DNA of 64,000 bases. Origin: Candidatus Latescibacterota bacterium. Its GTDB lineage: Bacteria; JAAXHH01. Below, in pieces: positions 8,911-17,178 of this stretch. The position numbers were made by a program, and so were the translations under genes. The notes under the pieces are model-generated. The model did not search any database, was not told where the DNA came from, and worked only from the letters and a program-made list of their open reading frames with translations. The DNA is taken from assembly GCA_022822725.1 (NCBI GenBank), contig JAJEAN010000007.1, forward strand, positions 626,382 to 690,381, read 5' to 3'. Positions within the stretch are counted from its first letter, which is position 1, and every line of letters begins with the position of its first letter.

Positions 8911-9101
8911 TGCGTCATCCTCCTCGAAAACCGGTCGATCAGGGCGCGTCTGAATCGCCAGGACGAGTCTGCGCACCAGATCGCGGAGTTACGTATTCGG
9001 CGACCCGTCGAAGCATCCGACCGGGAAGTCGCTGGGTAACTGGGTACGGAAGCGAACGGGCAGAATGGATATGCTGATTTTCTGTTGATGGAGAAATCGG
9101 A

Positions 9102-9176
9102 TCGGGGCGGGGAGATTTGAACTCCCGACCTCCTGCTCCCGAAGCAGGCGCGCTGACCGGGCTGCGCTACGCCCCG
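9102..9176 (-). tRNA. tRNA-Pro (anticodon CGG)
   Basis: It folds by hand into a full cloverleaf. The acceptor stem is CGGGGCG paired with CGCCCCG. The D stem is GCGC/GCGC, the anticodon stem CCTGC/GCAGG, and the anticodon loop TTCGGGA, giving anticodon CGG for codon CCG. The T arm is GGGAG-TTCAAAT-CTCCC. CCA is not encoded. It lies 49 bases downstream of a second proline tRNA with the same acceptor stem. Confidence 0.95.
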
Positions 9177-9225
9177 ATGAAAGACCGATCAAGGGACAAG
9201 GGCCCGGTGGGCTGCCTTGCCGGAA

Positions 9226-9299
9226 TCGGGGCGACTGGATTTGAACCAGCGACCACCAGCCCCCCATGCTGGTGCGCTACCTGACTGCGCTACGCCCCG
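9226..9299 (-). tRNA. tRNA-Pro (anticodon GGG)
   Basis: A cloverleaf with acceptor CGGGGCG/CGCCCCG, anticodon stem CCAGC/GCTGG and loop ATGGGGG, so the anticodon is GGG (codons CCC and CCU). The T loop is TTCAAAT. CCA is not encoded. The acceptor and D arm match the neighbouring tRNA-Pro(CGG), which suggests an old duplication with anticodon-arm divergence. Confidence 0.95.
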
Positions 9300-9314
9300 A
9301 AAACTTCGGCGTAT

Positions 9315-9343
9315 AATGTATGCCGGGGAGGGGCTTCGAGCAA
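9315..9343 (-). promoter_or_regulatory. Probable promoter of the tRNA-Pro pair
   Basis: On the minus strand, TTGCTC (9338-9343) is followed after 17 bases by TACATT (9315-9320), 15 bases before the 5' end of tRNA-Pro(GGG). The -35 match is moderate; position and spacing are good. No second promoter was seen before tRNA-Pro(CGG), so both may be one transcript. Confidence 0.4.
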
Positions 9344-9346
9344 GGG

Positions 9347-10294
9347 TTATTTTGTCGGACGATGGGTGCTCACGCACGATCCCATGCGGCCGTGAGCCTG
9401 TTCGACGAACCAGCGATGGTCGGAGCGAATCAGGGATTCGTCCCGTGTTGCAGTCGCGAGAAAGTCGAGTTTGTTTACAACGCGTAACGCCGTGTAGACA
9501 TCCCACCAGGGCAGACAACCGAATTCCACGGGATTCAGGGATTCGTAGTGACCGGTGAAAAGGGACATGGCCTCGGCGCCGAAGAGCATCAGGATTTCGA
9601 AACGGGCGTTCGATACGTCGAAAAGCGGGTCCCCCCGGCGGGTGTCCTCCCAGTCGATGACCGCCGTGAGGCATCCATCCTGCCAGAGGGTGTTCCCCGG
9701 CCAGTAGTCGCCGTGCAGCAGGACCGGTGCATTACCCCGGGGGAGCGGCCACCGCGGCGCAAGTACTTCCAGCAGTTCGCGTTCGCCCGCGGTAACGCCG
9801 GGAGATCCCGACGGCCTTCCAATCGCCGAAGCGCAGTCGTCCTCCACCCGCAGAAGAAAGGAAAGGTCCCGGCTGGCCGTATCCATCCGGTGTATCCTGG
9901 CCAGTTCGCGGGCCATCTCAACCACGTAGGCCGCCGGATCTTCAGGATTCAGATCGGTATCGCCTTTCGCGTATTCCAGCACCAGGGAGGGCGTGGGAAA
10001 AAGGGGATCCGTCGCGTCCAGGTAGACCGGGGCGGGCGTGGCCATCCCCGCAGCGTGGGTCAGTTGCAGCACGCGGAACTCGTCCGCGGCCACGTTCGGG
10101 TTCTGCTGGAGGTCCACGTCACCGTGCAACCGGTGAATGAGTTTTCTCGACGTACCGTCCCCGGCTTCGAGTTCCAGGACGGTCACATCGGCCGAATAGC
10201 CGCCGGGCAGGCGGCGATGGCTTTTCAGCCTGGCGTGCGGATCGAATCGACGTACGAGCTTTTCAAACAGGGTGTGATCGTTGACGGTTTCCAT
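9347..10294 (-). CDS. Aminoglycoside phosphotransferase (APH)-family kinase
   Basis: A 315-residue protein of the APH/choline-kinase-like fold. An N-lobe region (LPGGYSADVTVLEL, with KLIHRLHG as the likely lysine strand) precedes the catalytic VLLHGDYWPGNTLWQ, where HGDxxxxN supplies the catalytic Asp and Asn. The metal-binding VIDWEDTRRGDPLFDV follows. This family phosphorylates small hydroxyl compounds (antibiotics, sugars, choline) with ATP; the substrate here is unknown. Its stop lies 47 bases upstream of the tRNA-Pro pair. The gene follows the sulfatase on the same strand after a 73-base repeat-bearing gap. Context gives no hint of a resistance role. Confidence 0.88.
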   Translation of the reverse strand: METVNDHTLFEKLVRRFDPHARLKSHRRLPGGYSADVTVLELEAGDGTSRKLIHRLHGDVDLQQNPNVAADEFRVLQLTHAAGMATPAPVYLDATDPLFPTPSLVLEYAKGDTDLNPEDPAAYVVEMARELARIHRMDTASRDLSFLLRVEDDCASAIGRPSGSPGVTAGERELLEVLAPRWPLPRGNAPVLLHGDYWPGNTLWQDGCLTAVIDWEDTRRGDPLFDVSNARFEILMLFGAEAMSLFTGHYESLNPVEFGCLPWWDVYTALRVVNKLDFLATATRDESLIRSDHRWFVEQAHGRMGSCVSTHRPTK

Positions 10295-10310
10295 AGATTT
10301 ACGGTCCGTA

Positions 10311-10363
10311 CGGGATACCCGTTACCCGGGATTCCTGTTGCACGGGATTCCGGTTACCCGGGT
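10311..10363. repeat. Imperfect 21-bp duplication between sulfatase and APH-family genes
   Basis: Two similar 21-base words, ACGGGATACCCGTTACCCGGG (first 20 bases at 10311-10330) and a near copy at 10343-10363 differing at two or three positions, period 32. The adjoining sulfatase 3' end also repeats TAGTCTAT. Confidence 0.6.
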
Positions 10364-10367
10364 TAGT

Positions 10368-11816
10368 CTATTCCCCGGGGTAGTCTATGGCCCATTTGCC
10401 CTCGAGGTTCCCGCTGCCGCCCGCCTTGCTCCAGAGGGAGACCACTTCTGCCGGAGCGCGATGATCCGCCAGGTGGGCCAGGAACAGGTTATGCAGGTCA
10501 TCCAGGACAGCCTCGTTGCCGGCGGCGATATTCTGTTGGGCAAGACGGTCGCTTCGCAGGTCGTAAAGCTCGGGCCTGCCGTCGGCTCCGACGGGCGCGT
10601 AGCCCCAGCGGTCCGTCACGAGGAAGGGGGTCGTGGCCCGCCGGGGCAGGCCGCCCGACGGTTCCGCGAGATAGCAGGCGCTGACCGCGTACTCGCGATG
10701 GGCCGCCCGGCCTTCCAGCAACGCGCCGGCGAAGGACATCCCGTCGAAGGGTTTCGGCGGGTCCACGGAGACGCCGGCCAGGTCGCAGAGACTCGGGAAC
10801 AGGTCGATCGTCTGCGTAATCATGGGGAGTTGCGCCCCGCGGGGCACGCCGCCGCCGGCCAGCATCAGCATGACGTGACCGATCTCCGGGTAGATGGGCC
10901 AGAACCTTCCGTCGGTCTCCAGGATGTTGGACTTGCCCGTCCGGTCGTGCTCGCCGATGGACATGCCATGGTCCGACATGACGGTCACGATGGTATCGTC
11001 CCAAAGACCCAGGTCGTCGATCTTCTGCAGGACCTGGCCGATATGGCGGTCCACCAGTTCGGCCTCCGCCGCGTAGTGGGCCCACAGGTTGTGCAGTTCC
11101 TCCGGCGTGTAAGCCGATGACGGTCCGTAGTTCGGGTGCAGCATGGGCGGCCCCGTGTAGTCGGGGTCGTAACGCCGCACCATGTACTCCGGCGGATCCC
11201 AGGGTTCGTGGGGATCGAAGAAGTCCACCCACAGGAAAAACGGGGCGGCTTCGGCGTTTTCCTCGAGCCAGCGAACGGCGGTCTTTGCGGTCTGGGCGGA
11301 GAAGACATCGGATTCGTACCGGTAGTAGTGGTTGACCCAGCGGTGCTGGTTTACGAGCGTATGGCCCCGATAGCGCGGGTGCACACGGGTTTTGTCGTCC
11401 TGGACGACGCGTTCCACGGGGTCGTTGAGGTGGAGCAGCGGCCTGTCGCCCTCCTGGCCCCTGTTCTGGTACGCCGCGTCGAAGCCATCGGTGAAACGGG
11501 CCTTGAACAGGTGGGGACAGTCGCAGATCAGTTGGGTGGCATATCCCAGTTCACCGAGCATCCTGCTCGCATGGTTGGGCCCGCTCAAATCGATGGGCTG
11601 CCAGCCGTAATGCGGCCAACCGGTGACCCCCGTCGCGAAATCGGTGCGATGGGGGATCGTGGGAAAACTGCCCATGTGGGCCTTTGTGATCTCCGTCGCC
11701 CGTTCTGCGGCGAAACGGTCCAGTTCGGGCGTTCGCACGGGCCGCTCCGCGCGGTTTCCCAGGTTGTCGTGGCGGAAGGTATCCGTTATGAGTACGACGA
11801 TGTTTTTCGGCATCAT
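10368..11816 (-). CDS. Sulfatase-superfamily hydrolase with Thr at the formylglycine position
   Basis: A 482-residue alkaline-phosphatase-superfamily hydrolase. The N-terminal metal region is VVLITDTFRHDNLG, and a second metal site is VMSDHGMSIGEHDR. The consensus C/S-x-P-x-R-x4-T-G nucleophile motif appears as TIPHRTDFATG (residues 53-63). Threonine thus occupies the site normally modified to formylglycine, while Arg57 and the TG are kept. Sulfatases proper need Cys or Ser there; the related nucleotide pyrophosphatase/phosphodiesterase branch uses an unmodified Thr. The enzyme may therefore be a phosphoester or phosphonate hydrolase, or a sulfatase paralogue with altered chemistry. No signal peptide is visible, so it is probably cytoplasmic. 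Confidence 0.9.
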   Translation of the reverse strand: MMPKNIVVLITDTFRHDNLGNRAERPVRTPELDRFAAERATEITKAHMGSFPTIPHRTDFATGVTGWPHYGWQPIDLSGPNHASRMLGELGYATQLICDCPHLFKARFTDGFDAAYQNRGQEGDRPLLHLNDPVERVVQDDKTRVHPRYRGHTLVNQHRWVNHYYRYESDVFSAQTAKTAVRWLEENAEAAPFFLWVDFFDPHEPWDPPEYMVRRYDPDYTGPPMLHPNYGPSSAYTPEELHNLWAHYAAEAELVDRHIGQVLQKIDDLGLWDDTIVTVMSDHGMSIGEHDRTGKSNILETDGRFWPIYPEIGHVMLMLAGGGVPRGAQLPMITQTIDLFPSLCDLAGVSVDPPKPFDGMSFAGALLEGRAAHREYAVSACYLAEPSGGLPRRATTPFLVTDRWGYAPVGADGRPELYDLRSDRLAQQNIAAGNEAVLDDLHNLFLAHLADHRAPAEVVSLWSKAGGSGNLEGKWAIDYPGE

Positions 11817-11901
11817 GGTCCTTTCGTTACGGCATGATCGGGTATACGTAGGATTGGCAGCGGAAGATCAGGGCATCGGGATGGATCCATTTGAGACGCG
11901 T

Positions 11902-12909
11902 TCAGCCGTCGATCCCGCAGTCATCCAGGTAACGGTCCACCGACGCCTTCAGCGGTAAATCTCCCCCCATCACCTGTTCTGCATAGTCGCGGTACCAGCC
12001 CGGAATCAGGGACCGGGCCTCACGGAATTCGGCGAGGATGAGCCTTGCGAAGTCCCCGCTGTCCTCCAGGTAGCCGGATTCGTAAAAGTGCGCGATCGCC
12101 CGTTCGCGGTCGTACTCGAGCCGGATGATCTCCGCTTTCCACGCACCGGATTCGAACGTCATCTGTGCGTAGGCTGCACGGGGATCCCGGTCGAATGGCG
12201 CGCCCACCGCGCCCACGTTGACGACAAGGGCATCGTCCACGGTCCGGATCAGGGGCCGGTGCGTGTGACCCACCACCAGCACCTTCGGCGCCGGTGCGAT
12301 TTTCTCGCGCAGCGCAGCTTCGGTATCATCGGGGAAGATCCCCTTGCGGTCTCCCAGCATGGAAGCGTGCACCATGCGGAATTCGTTCCCCGCCTCATCG
12401 GTCATGGACCACTGAAAGGGCAGCGCTTCGAGGCGTTCGACCAGCCCGTCCGGACTATCCGGGCTATCCGGACTATCCGGGCAGTCGGCGCTATCCATGC
12501 GGTCCGGGCTATCCGGGCTATCCGGGCAGCCGGCGCTATCCATGCGGTCCGGGCTATCCGGGCCGGCCTGACCAGTCCGGTCGGCCTGCCCGGCCTGGCC
12601 AGTCTGCCCGGCCAGTTGATCGTACGTCCACTTGGCATGCCGGATGATCTCGAATTCAGGACCGTGGTCGGGCAGGTTACCCTTTCCGTATTTCAGCACG
12701 TACCGCTCGTGGTTCCCACAGATCATGCCCCAGTCTTCCGCCATGGCACGACGCACAACCCGTTCGGTGCACGCCCGGGGATTCGGTCCCCGGTTGATGA
12801 TGTCGCCCGCGCACAGGACCCGGTCTGGTCGCCACCGGTCGATGTGGTCCAGGACGGTTTCCAATGCGTCCAGGTTGCTGTGCACGTCGGCGAAAACGGC
12901 GATCTTCAT
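11902..12909 (-). CDS. Calcineurin-like metallophosphoesterase with a repeat insertion
   Basis: A 335-residue YfcE/MJ0936-like phosphoesterase. Metal motifs are in order: FADVHSN, CAGDIINRGPNP, ICGNHERY and LVVGHTHRP, providing the Asp, His and Asn ligands of a dinuclear centre. Residues about 101-155 are a tandem Gly-Gln/Ser-Pro-Asp repeat that interrupts the fold between TYDQLAG and LVERLEALPFQW. Without it the length would be near 280, normal for the family with a C-terminal extension. Members hydrolyse phosphodiesters or nucleotides; the substrate is unknown. It starts 2 bases after the DMFase-like gene stops and probably shares its transcript. Confidence 0.9.
   Translation of the reverse strand: MKIAVFADVHSNLDALETVLDHIDRWRPDRVLCAGDIINRGPNPRACTERVVRRAMAEDWGMICGNHERYVLKYGKGNLPDHGPEFEIIRHAKWTYDQLAGQTGQAGQADRTGQAGPDSPDRMDSAGCPDSPDSPDRMDSADCPDSPDSPDSPDGLVERLEALPFQWSMTDEAGNEFRMVHASMLGDRKGIFPDDTEAALREKIAPAPKVLVVGHTHRPLIRTVDDALVVNVGAVGAPFDRDPRAAYAQMTFESGAWKAEIIRLEYDRERAIAHFYESGYLEDSGDFARLILAEFREARSLIPGWYRDYAEQVMGGDLPLKASVDRYLDDCGIDG
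12451..12612. repeat. 9-bp and 45-bp in-frame tandem array inside the metallophosphoesterase gene
   Basis: The basic word is CGGGCTATC (9 bases; Ser-Pro-Asp on the minus strand). Two near-identical 45-base units lie at 12460-12504 and 12505-12549, differing at two positions, with a third partial copy from 12550. The right part (12562-12612) shifts to a degenerate GGCCTG/GGCCAGTC pattern encoding Gly-Gln-Ala/Thr. The total keeps the reading frame. Confidence 0.95.
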
Positions 12910-12911
12910 GG

Positions 12912-15239
12912 TTATCGGGTCTGTCCAGTTCGGTCAGGCCGACCAGTCGGTCCAGGCTGGATAGGATGTCCAGGCCGTATGTGATGACCGGACCCGCCGG
13001 ACCGACCTGCCTGATCTGGCCGGTCGGAAGGTTCGTCTGACAGGAACCGGCGAAGCACGTTGGCCACGATCCTGGAAATGTCGCTGTCGGCATCGTTGTG
13101 CAGCAGGCTGCCGCAGAAGGTGATGGATCCCGTGGAGAAAAGCTGGCTGCCGGAGTCCGACTGCTGGTACACCATGTCCGCCCGGACCAGTTTCTCGATC
13201 GGCTCTCCGGACCAGGTCGTGATGTGGGTGAGCAGCTCTTCGGGGACGGGAATGAAGGATTCGTGGTGGTTTTCGGAACTTGCGACGATATGGGTATTTT
13301 CGGGTGTACCCAGCCGGAAGTCCGCCCGGTCGAGTTCGAATCCGGCGGCGCCGTTGCCGCTGTACCCGAAATCTCCCACGGTCTCGCGCTCCACACCCTC
13401 GAATATCCATGCGGTCTCCGGGTTGGCGCGGGCGTCCGGGTCGATGCGATAGTACGATCCATGGAAATTGCCCTGGGCCGAGAATCCCACGGCGGCGAGC
13501 TGCTGCGGGGGACGGTTGTTCCTGCGCCAGAGTCCGCCGTAACCGCCGTCGAAAGCCTGGAAGTACTCACCCGGTTCGGCCGCCCAGGCCCGAATGCCGC
13601 CTTCGTTCCGGCGGATTTCGAGGGTCCCGTCGCCTTCCGGGTGGACGGCGATGCGCCAGTAAAACCCGTTTCCGCCCAGGTACATGAAGTGGCCGCCCCG
13701 GTCCCTGTACTGCTGCAGCGCGTCGAGCGTGCGGGGCGTATGGTATTCCGGATGGGAACCCGTGGTTACGGCGCGGTAGTCTGCAATCGCCTCGATGCCG
13801 TCATCGTGCAGTTCCTGGTCGGTGACGACGTCGAATGGGATGCCCGTTTTCTCGAGCCACGCATACAGGTGCGTGTCCGCCTGCAGGTGCCTGAGTCCAG
13901 AGCAGTCTCCTTCCGTGGCGCCGAATGTGATGTAGCCCGGGCGGAGCGAGAACAGGGGGCGCCTGTGACTGGCGTGGCAAATGCCGCTTCCGTCACGGTG
14001 GAAGTTGTAGGTGGACAGCCCGTATTCCGGGTGAACGGCGGGGTTCCAGGGATAGGCTTTCCACGCTTCGATCCGTTCGAGCCAGGAAGGATGGAAATCC
14101 GGCCGGGCGTGATTGCCGTAGACGGTATAGGTGAAGGTGGACGCGAGGACGCAGAGATCCGCCGTGGGCCTGCCCCGCGGGGCGCAGACGTAGAACGGCA
14201 TCAGGTCCTCGTGTGCGCCGCACCGGATACGGGCCGCATAGAGCCCCGATCGCATCCCGTCCGGGATCGTGAAGGTGAAATCGGTCTCCCAGCCGAAGTC
14301 GTAGATGTCGTCGTCGTGGAAGTGGATGGCGCCGTACTGGTCCGGTGCGTGCTTCCAGGACATTTCCTCGCCGGACCACCGGGAACCGGTCATGGCACGG
14401 GCCGGCATGTTGACCAGGCGGCCGTGCAGATTCTGAGGCCCGATGTCCACGACCTGCGTCGAACTCGTGTCCCGGGCGAAGTCCCACAGGGCCCACACAC
14501 CCTGATGGTCTCTTACGTCGTATTCCCGGTTGTCGATTTCTTCCACCGGCATGTCGACGAGGGAGGGCGCTTCGATTTTTCCGTTGAAGTGGTCCTGGAC
14601 GGGATCGCCGTCCATTCCGCCGATGATGACCCGGGCCAGGACGTCTGAAGGTACGGGGTCGACGGCCGCGACCGTGATATCGGACGGGCCGGGTGTTGCG
14701 TGGACCGCTCGCAGCCCCACGCTCACCGTCCCGCTTCCGGCATCGTAGCTCGCCCACACCCGGTACCATTGCCGGTTCCTGACCGGCGCACTACGACAGG
14801 CAATGCGGTTCACCTGGTCCACCGATGAGCGGACAACGGCGATCAAGGCGCCGCGGTCCAGGCAAAGGCTGAAAACCGGATGCTTCTCGCCGCTGCCACA
14901 ACTGACGATTCCCTGGTCCGCCTTCTCGGGGGTCGTGGGCCATATCGTGGCGGAAAGGGCAACGCCGCCGGCCGGGTGGAAGCGGCCGTCAAGCGGGATG
15001 ACGGCGTGAGAACCCGGGTGGAACGGCTGGGACCTGGAAGGGAATTCGCCCCCGAAGGGCAGGCCGGCTTCCTCGAGCTGAAGCCCGGGGCCGGCGGGAT
15101 TGGGATCGGCGCATATCACGCGAACGAGGCTGGCCCGGTAAGGTGCTTCGGCCGCGCTGCTGACCTTGAAGGCGATCTCGTCGCCGGGCCGGCCGGACAA
15201 CCGGTCGGAGTAACCCAGCAGGGGGATGTCGGCCATCAT
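12912..15239 (-). CDS. N,N-dimethylformamidase beta-subunit-like protein
   Basis: A 775-residue protein. The N-terminal part (MADIPLLGYSDRLSGRPGDE) leads into a LamG-like sandwich with KIEAPSLVDMP and GVWALWDFARD. The C-terminal two-thirds resemble the N,N-dimethylformamidase large subunit: VLASTFTYTVYGNH, SLRPGYITFGA, DVVTDQELHDDG, VTTGSHPEYHTPRTLDAL and MYLGGNGFYWRIA. DMFase is an iron amidohydrolase that also needs a small alpha subunit; none is seen next to this gene, so the substrate is open. The last 35 or so residues are a degenerate Arg-Pro-Gly-rich tail. The ATG overlaps the end of the dioxygenase gene by 4 bases, indicating coupled translation. Confidence 0.85.
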   Translation of the reverse strand: MMADIPLLGYSDRLSGRPGDEIAFKVSSAAEAPYRASLVRVICADPNPAGPGLQLEEAGLPFGGEFPSRSQPFHPGSHAVIPLDGRFHPAGGVALSATIWPTTPEKADQGIVSCGSGEKHPVFSLCLDRGALIAVVRSSVDQVNRIACRSAPVRNRQWYRVWASYDAGSGTVSVGLRAVHATPGPSDITVAAVDPVPSDVLARVIIGGMDGDPVQDHFNGKIEAPSLVDMPVEEIDNREYDVRDHQGVWALWDFARDTSSTQVVDIGPQNLHGRLVNMPARAMTGSRWSGEEMSWKHAPDQYGAIHFHDDDIYDFGWETDFTFTIPDGMRSGLYAARIRCGAHEDLMPFYVCAPRGRPTADLCVLASTFTYTVYGNHARPDFHPSWLERIEAWKAYPWNPAVHPEYGLSTYNFHRDGSGICHASHRRPLFSLRPGYITFGATEGDCSGLRHLQADTHLYAWLEKTGIPFDVVTDQELHDDGIEAIADYRAVTTGSHPEYHTPRTLDALQQYRDRGGHFMYLGGNGFYWRIAVHPEGDGTLEIRRNEGGIRAWAAEPGEYFQAFDGGYGGLWRRNNRPPQQLAAVGFSAQGNFHGSYYRIDPDARANPETAWIFEGVERETVGDFGYSGNGAAGFELDRADFRLGTPENTHIVASSENHHESFIPVPEELLTHITTWSGEPIEKLVRADMVYQQSDSGSQLFSTGSITFCGSLLHNDADSDISRIVANVLRRFLSDEPSDRPDQAGRSGGSGHHIRPGHPIQPGPTGRPDRTGQTR

Positions 15240-16048
15240 TTACCCGGGAGCAGTTCGTCGCCTTCACGCCGTTCGCGGTACCCGCAGACCATGAGGCCCG
15301 GCCGTCCGAAGCTTTGACCGTATTCCTGGCGGTTGTCCGGATTCCGGTAGCCCATGCGCACGAGCCTGCGCGGCCGTTTCGTCTGGTTGATGTAGGATCC
15401 GTGCACGGTGTCGATGCAGAAGATGACCACGTCGCCTGCCCGGGCCGGTACCGCCACCGTGTCTTCCAGCTTGTATTCGTCCGTCGGCAGATGCGGCGCG
15501 CAGGGACCTTCTTCCGATTCGGTGATGTGCTGCAGATGGCCCGATTTGTGGGATCCCGCCAGGAAGCGGATCTCGCCGTTCTCGTGGCAGGTGTCGTCCA
15601 GGTGCACGAGGACGTCGATGTACCGTCCGTCGTGATGGCCGTAGAAGGGGTTGTCCTGGTGCAGGGGAAAAGGATGCCCGGTCTGGGGCGGCTTGATGTG
15701 CAGCGTGGTGTGATGAAGCTCCACGTTCGGCCCCAGCAGCTGCGACAGGGCTTCCACCAACCGCGGATTGGCGACGGCGCGCGACCAGGCCTGGGAATAG
15801 AAATGGAGGTCGTGCATGGCCGTAAGTTTGGACTTTGCCTCCGTTTCCGGATCCATGTAGGCCAGGCGCCAGGGGCCGCCCCATCCCGGGCTCGTGAACG
15901 CCCAGTCCTCGACGAGCCGATCCAGCTGATCCGACAGTTCGGCCGTCTCTTCCGCCGTATATACCTTAGGGATGCGGAGAAACCCATTTTCATGGTAGAA
16001 CGAAATCTGCTCGTCGCTCAGCACGGTTTGTTCCATGACCATGGTCAT
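15236..16048 (-). CDS. Phytanoyl-CoA dioxygenase (PhyH) family oxygenase
   Basis: A 270-residue Fe(II)/2-oxoglutarate-dependent oxygenase. It opens with the family-typical LSDEQISFYHENGFLRIPKV. It has the HxD iron pair in PFPLHQDNPFYGH and the distal His in DTVHGSYINQTKRPRRLV, whose Arg would bind 2-oxoglutarate. EIRFLAGSHKSGHLQ is the usual segment between them. The reaction is likely hydroxylation of a small molecule or lipid; the substrate is unknown. It heads a three-gene unit with the DMFase-like protein (4-base overlap) and the metallophosphoesterase, with a candidate promoter upstream at 16115-16143. An oxygenase next to an amidase would suit stepwise breakdown of an N-alkyl amide, which is inference. 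Confidence 0.93.
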   Translation of the reverse strand: MTMVMEQTVLSDEQISFYHENGFLRIPKVYTAEETAELSDQLDRLVEDWAFTSPGWGGPWRLAYMDPETEAKSKLTAMHDLHFYSQAWSRAVANPRLVEALSQLLGPNVELHHTTLHIKPPQTGHPFPLHQDNPFYGHHDGRYIDVLVHLDDTCHENGEIRFLAGSHKSGHLQHITESEEGPCAPHLPTDEYKLEDTVAVPARAGDVVIFCIDTVHGSYINQTKRPRRLVRMGYRNPDNRQEYGQSFGRPGLMVCGYRERREGDELLPGK

Positions 16049-16114
16049 GTCAGATGCTCCTTCGTTCAGTGGTTTCGTGCGGGGTTGTCGCGTGCGGGGT
16101 GTTTATGCCATTCC

Positions 16115-16143
16115 AATGTAGTCATTATGTTTCCGGCGGGCAA
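16115..16143 (-). promoter_or_regulatory. Candidate promoter of the PhyH/DMFase/phosphoesterase operon
   Basis: Minus-strand TTGCCC (16138-16143), 17-base spacer, TACATT (16115-16120). The start codon at 16048 is about 60 bases downstream. An imperfect 15-base-period duplication (CGTGCGGGG at 16076 and 16091) lies in the leader. Confidence 0.45.
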
Positions 16144-16178
16144 TCCTATTTGAATCGATCTGATGGTATGGAAGCGAC

Positions 16179-17156
16179 CTACCTGTACACTTCGGCCAGG
16201 AGTTCGTAGGACCGCAACCGGGCTTCGAAATCGTGGGTGATGGTTACGGCCATGACCTCATCGGCTCCGAACTGGCCGGCAAGCCGGTCGATGGTGTCCC
16301 GGACCTGGTCCGGACTGCCCACGGCCGCCAGGCGGAACTTGTCGTCCAGAAAGGCTTTCTCGGCTTCACTGAACCGGTGCTTTTCCGCTTCCTCCACGGT
16401 AGGTACCACGTTGCTGGGCTTGCCCGAAGCGAAGCGGGCGAAGAGCAGGTCGCGGCTGAGAGCGAGACGCCTGGCCTCCGCCTCGGTGTCGGCGCAGATG
16501 ACGTTGATCGCGATGCAGGCCTCGGGCTGCGGCGACTGGGTGGAGGGCTCGAAATAGTGCCGGTAATATTCGAGGATGCGCGGGTCGATATTGCTGTTGA
16601 TGAACAGGGCGAAATTGTAGGGCAGTCCCAGCCTGGCGGCGAGCATCGCGCTTTCGGGACTGGACCCGAGCATCCAGACGGGAGGCGGAGACTGGATGGG
16701 CGGTGTGACCCGCGGCTCGAAGTCCCTGTTCTGCAGGATCTCCACCAGCTGGGTGACGAGTTCGGGGAACTGCTCGAAACGGGGTCCCGCGCCTGGCGAC
16801 AGCATCCGCGCCGTCTTCATGTCGCCGCCGGGCGCCCGTCCGACCCCCAGGTCGACCCGGTCCGGGTAGAGATTCGTGAGGACGGCGAAGCTCTCGGCGA
16901 CTTTGAAGGCGCTGTAATAGGGCAGCATGACACCTCCGGATCCGATCCGCATGTCCTCCGTGGCGGCCCCGATGGCTGCGAGCAGCACTTCGGGCGAACT
17001 GCCGGCCAGGCAGTGGGCGTTGTGGTGTTCGGACACCCAGAAACGCCGGTATCCCAGCCGTTCGGCCGACCGGGCGAGGGTGAGCGTCTCCTGGAAGGCC
17101 TGAACGGCCGTTACGCCTTCACGAATTGGAGATTGGTCTAGTATGGAAAGATTCAT
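16179..17156 (-). CDS. LLM-class (luciferase-like) flavin-dependent oxidoreductase
   Basis: A 325-residue bacterial-luciferase-like monooxygenase of the MsnO8/YhbW type. It begins MNLSILDQSPIREG and has the conserved YRRFWVSEHHN, GSGGVMLPYYSAFKVAE, RVDLGVGRAPG and WMLGSSPESAMLAARLG. The TIM-barrel enzyme uses reduced FMN and oxygen; the substrate is unknown. It is downstream of the DUF6785 membrane protein on the same strand, separated by a short gap that contains a 17-base tandem repeat. An AAGGAG ribosome binding site directly follows that repeat and precedes the ATG. Confidence 0.93.
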   Translation of the reverse strand: MNLSILDQSPIREGVTAVQAFQETLTLARSAERLGYRRFWVSEHHNAHCLAGSSPEVLLAAIGAATEDMRIGSGGVMLPYYSAFKVAESFAVLTNLYPDRVDLGVGRAPGGDMKTARMLSPGAGPRFEQFPELVTQLVEILQNRDFEPRVTPPIQSPPPVWMLGSSPESAMLAARLGLPYNFALFINSNIDPRILEYYRHYFEPSTQSPQPEACIAINVICADTEAEARRLALSRDLLFARFASGKPSNVVPTVEEAEKHRFSEAEKAFLDDKFRLAAVGSPDQVRDTIDRLAGQFGADEVMAVTITHDFEARLRSYELLAEVYR

Positions 17157-17178
17157 GATGGTTTGACTGCTCCTTTAC

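Noticed and set aside
9347-10294. Antibiotic resistance kinase
   Set aside because: The APH fold is shared by many metabolic kinases. No resistance context or mobile element is present.
12451-12612. Possible CRISPR array
   Set aside because: Units are directly adjacent, with no spacers, lie inside an intact coding frame, and no cas gene is nearby. The same reasoning rules out the other tandem arrays.
13098-14648. A 516-codon plus-strand frame opposite the DMFase-like gene
   Set aside because: The opposite strand encodes recognisable family motifs. This frame has no ribosome site and shows the Arg/Gly/Val bias typical of antisense shadows.
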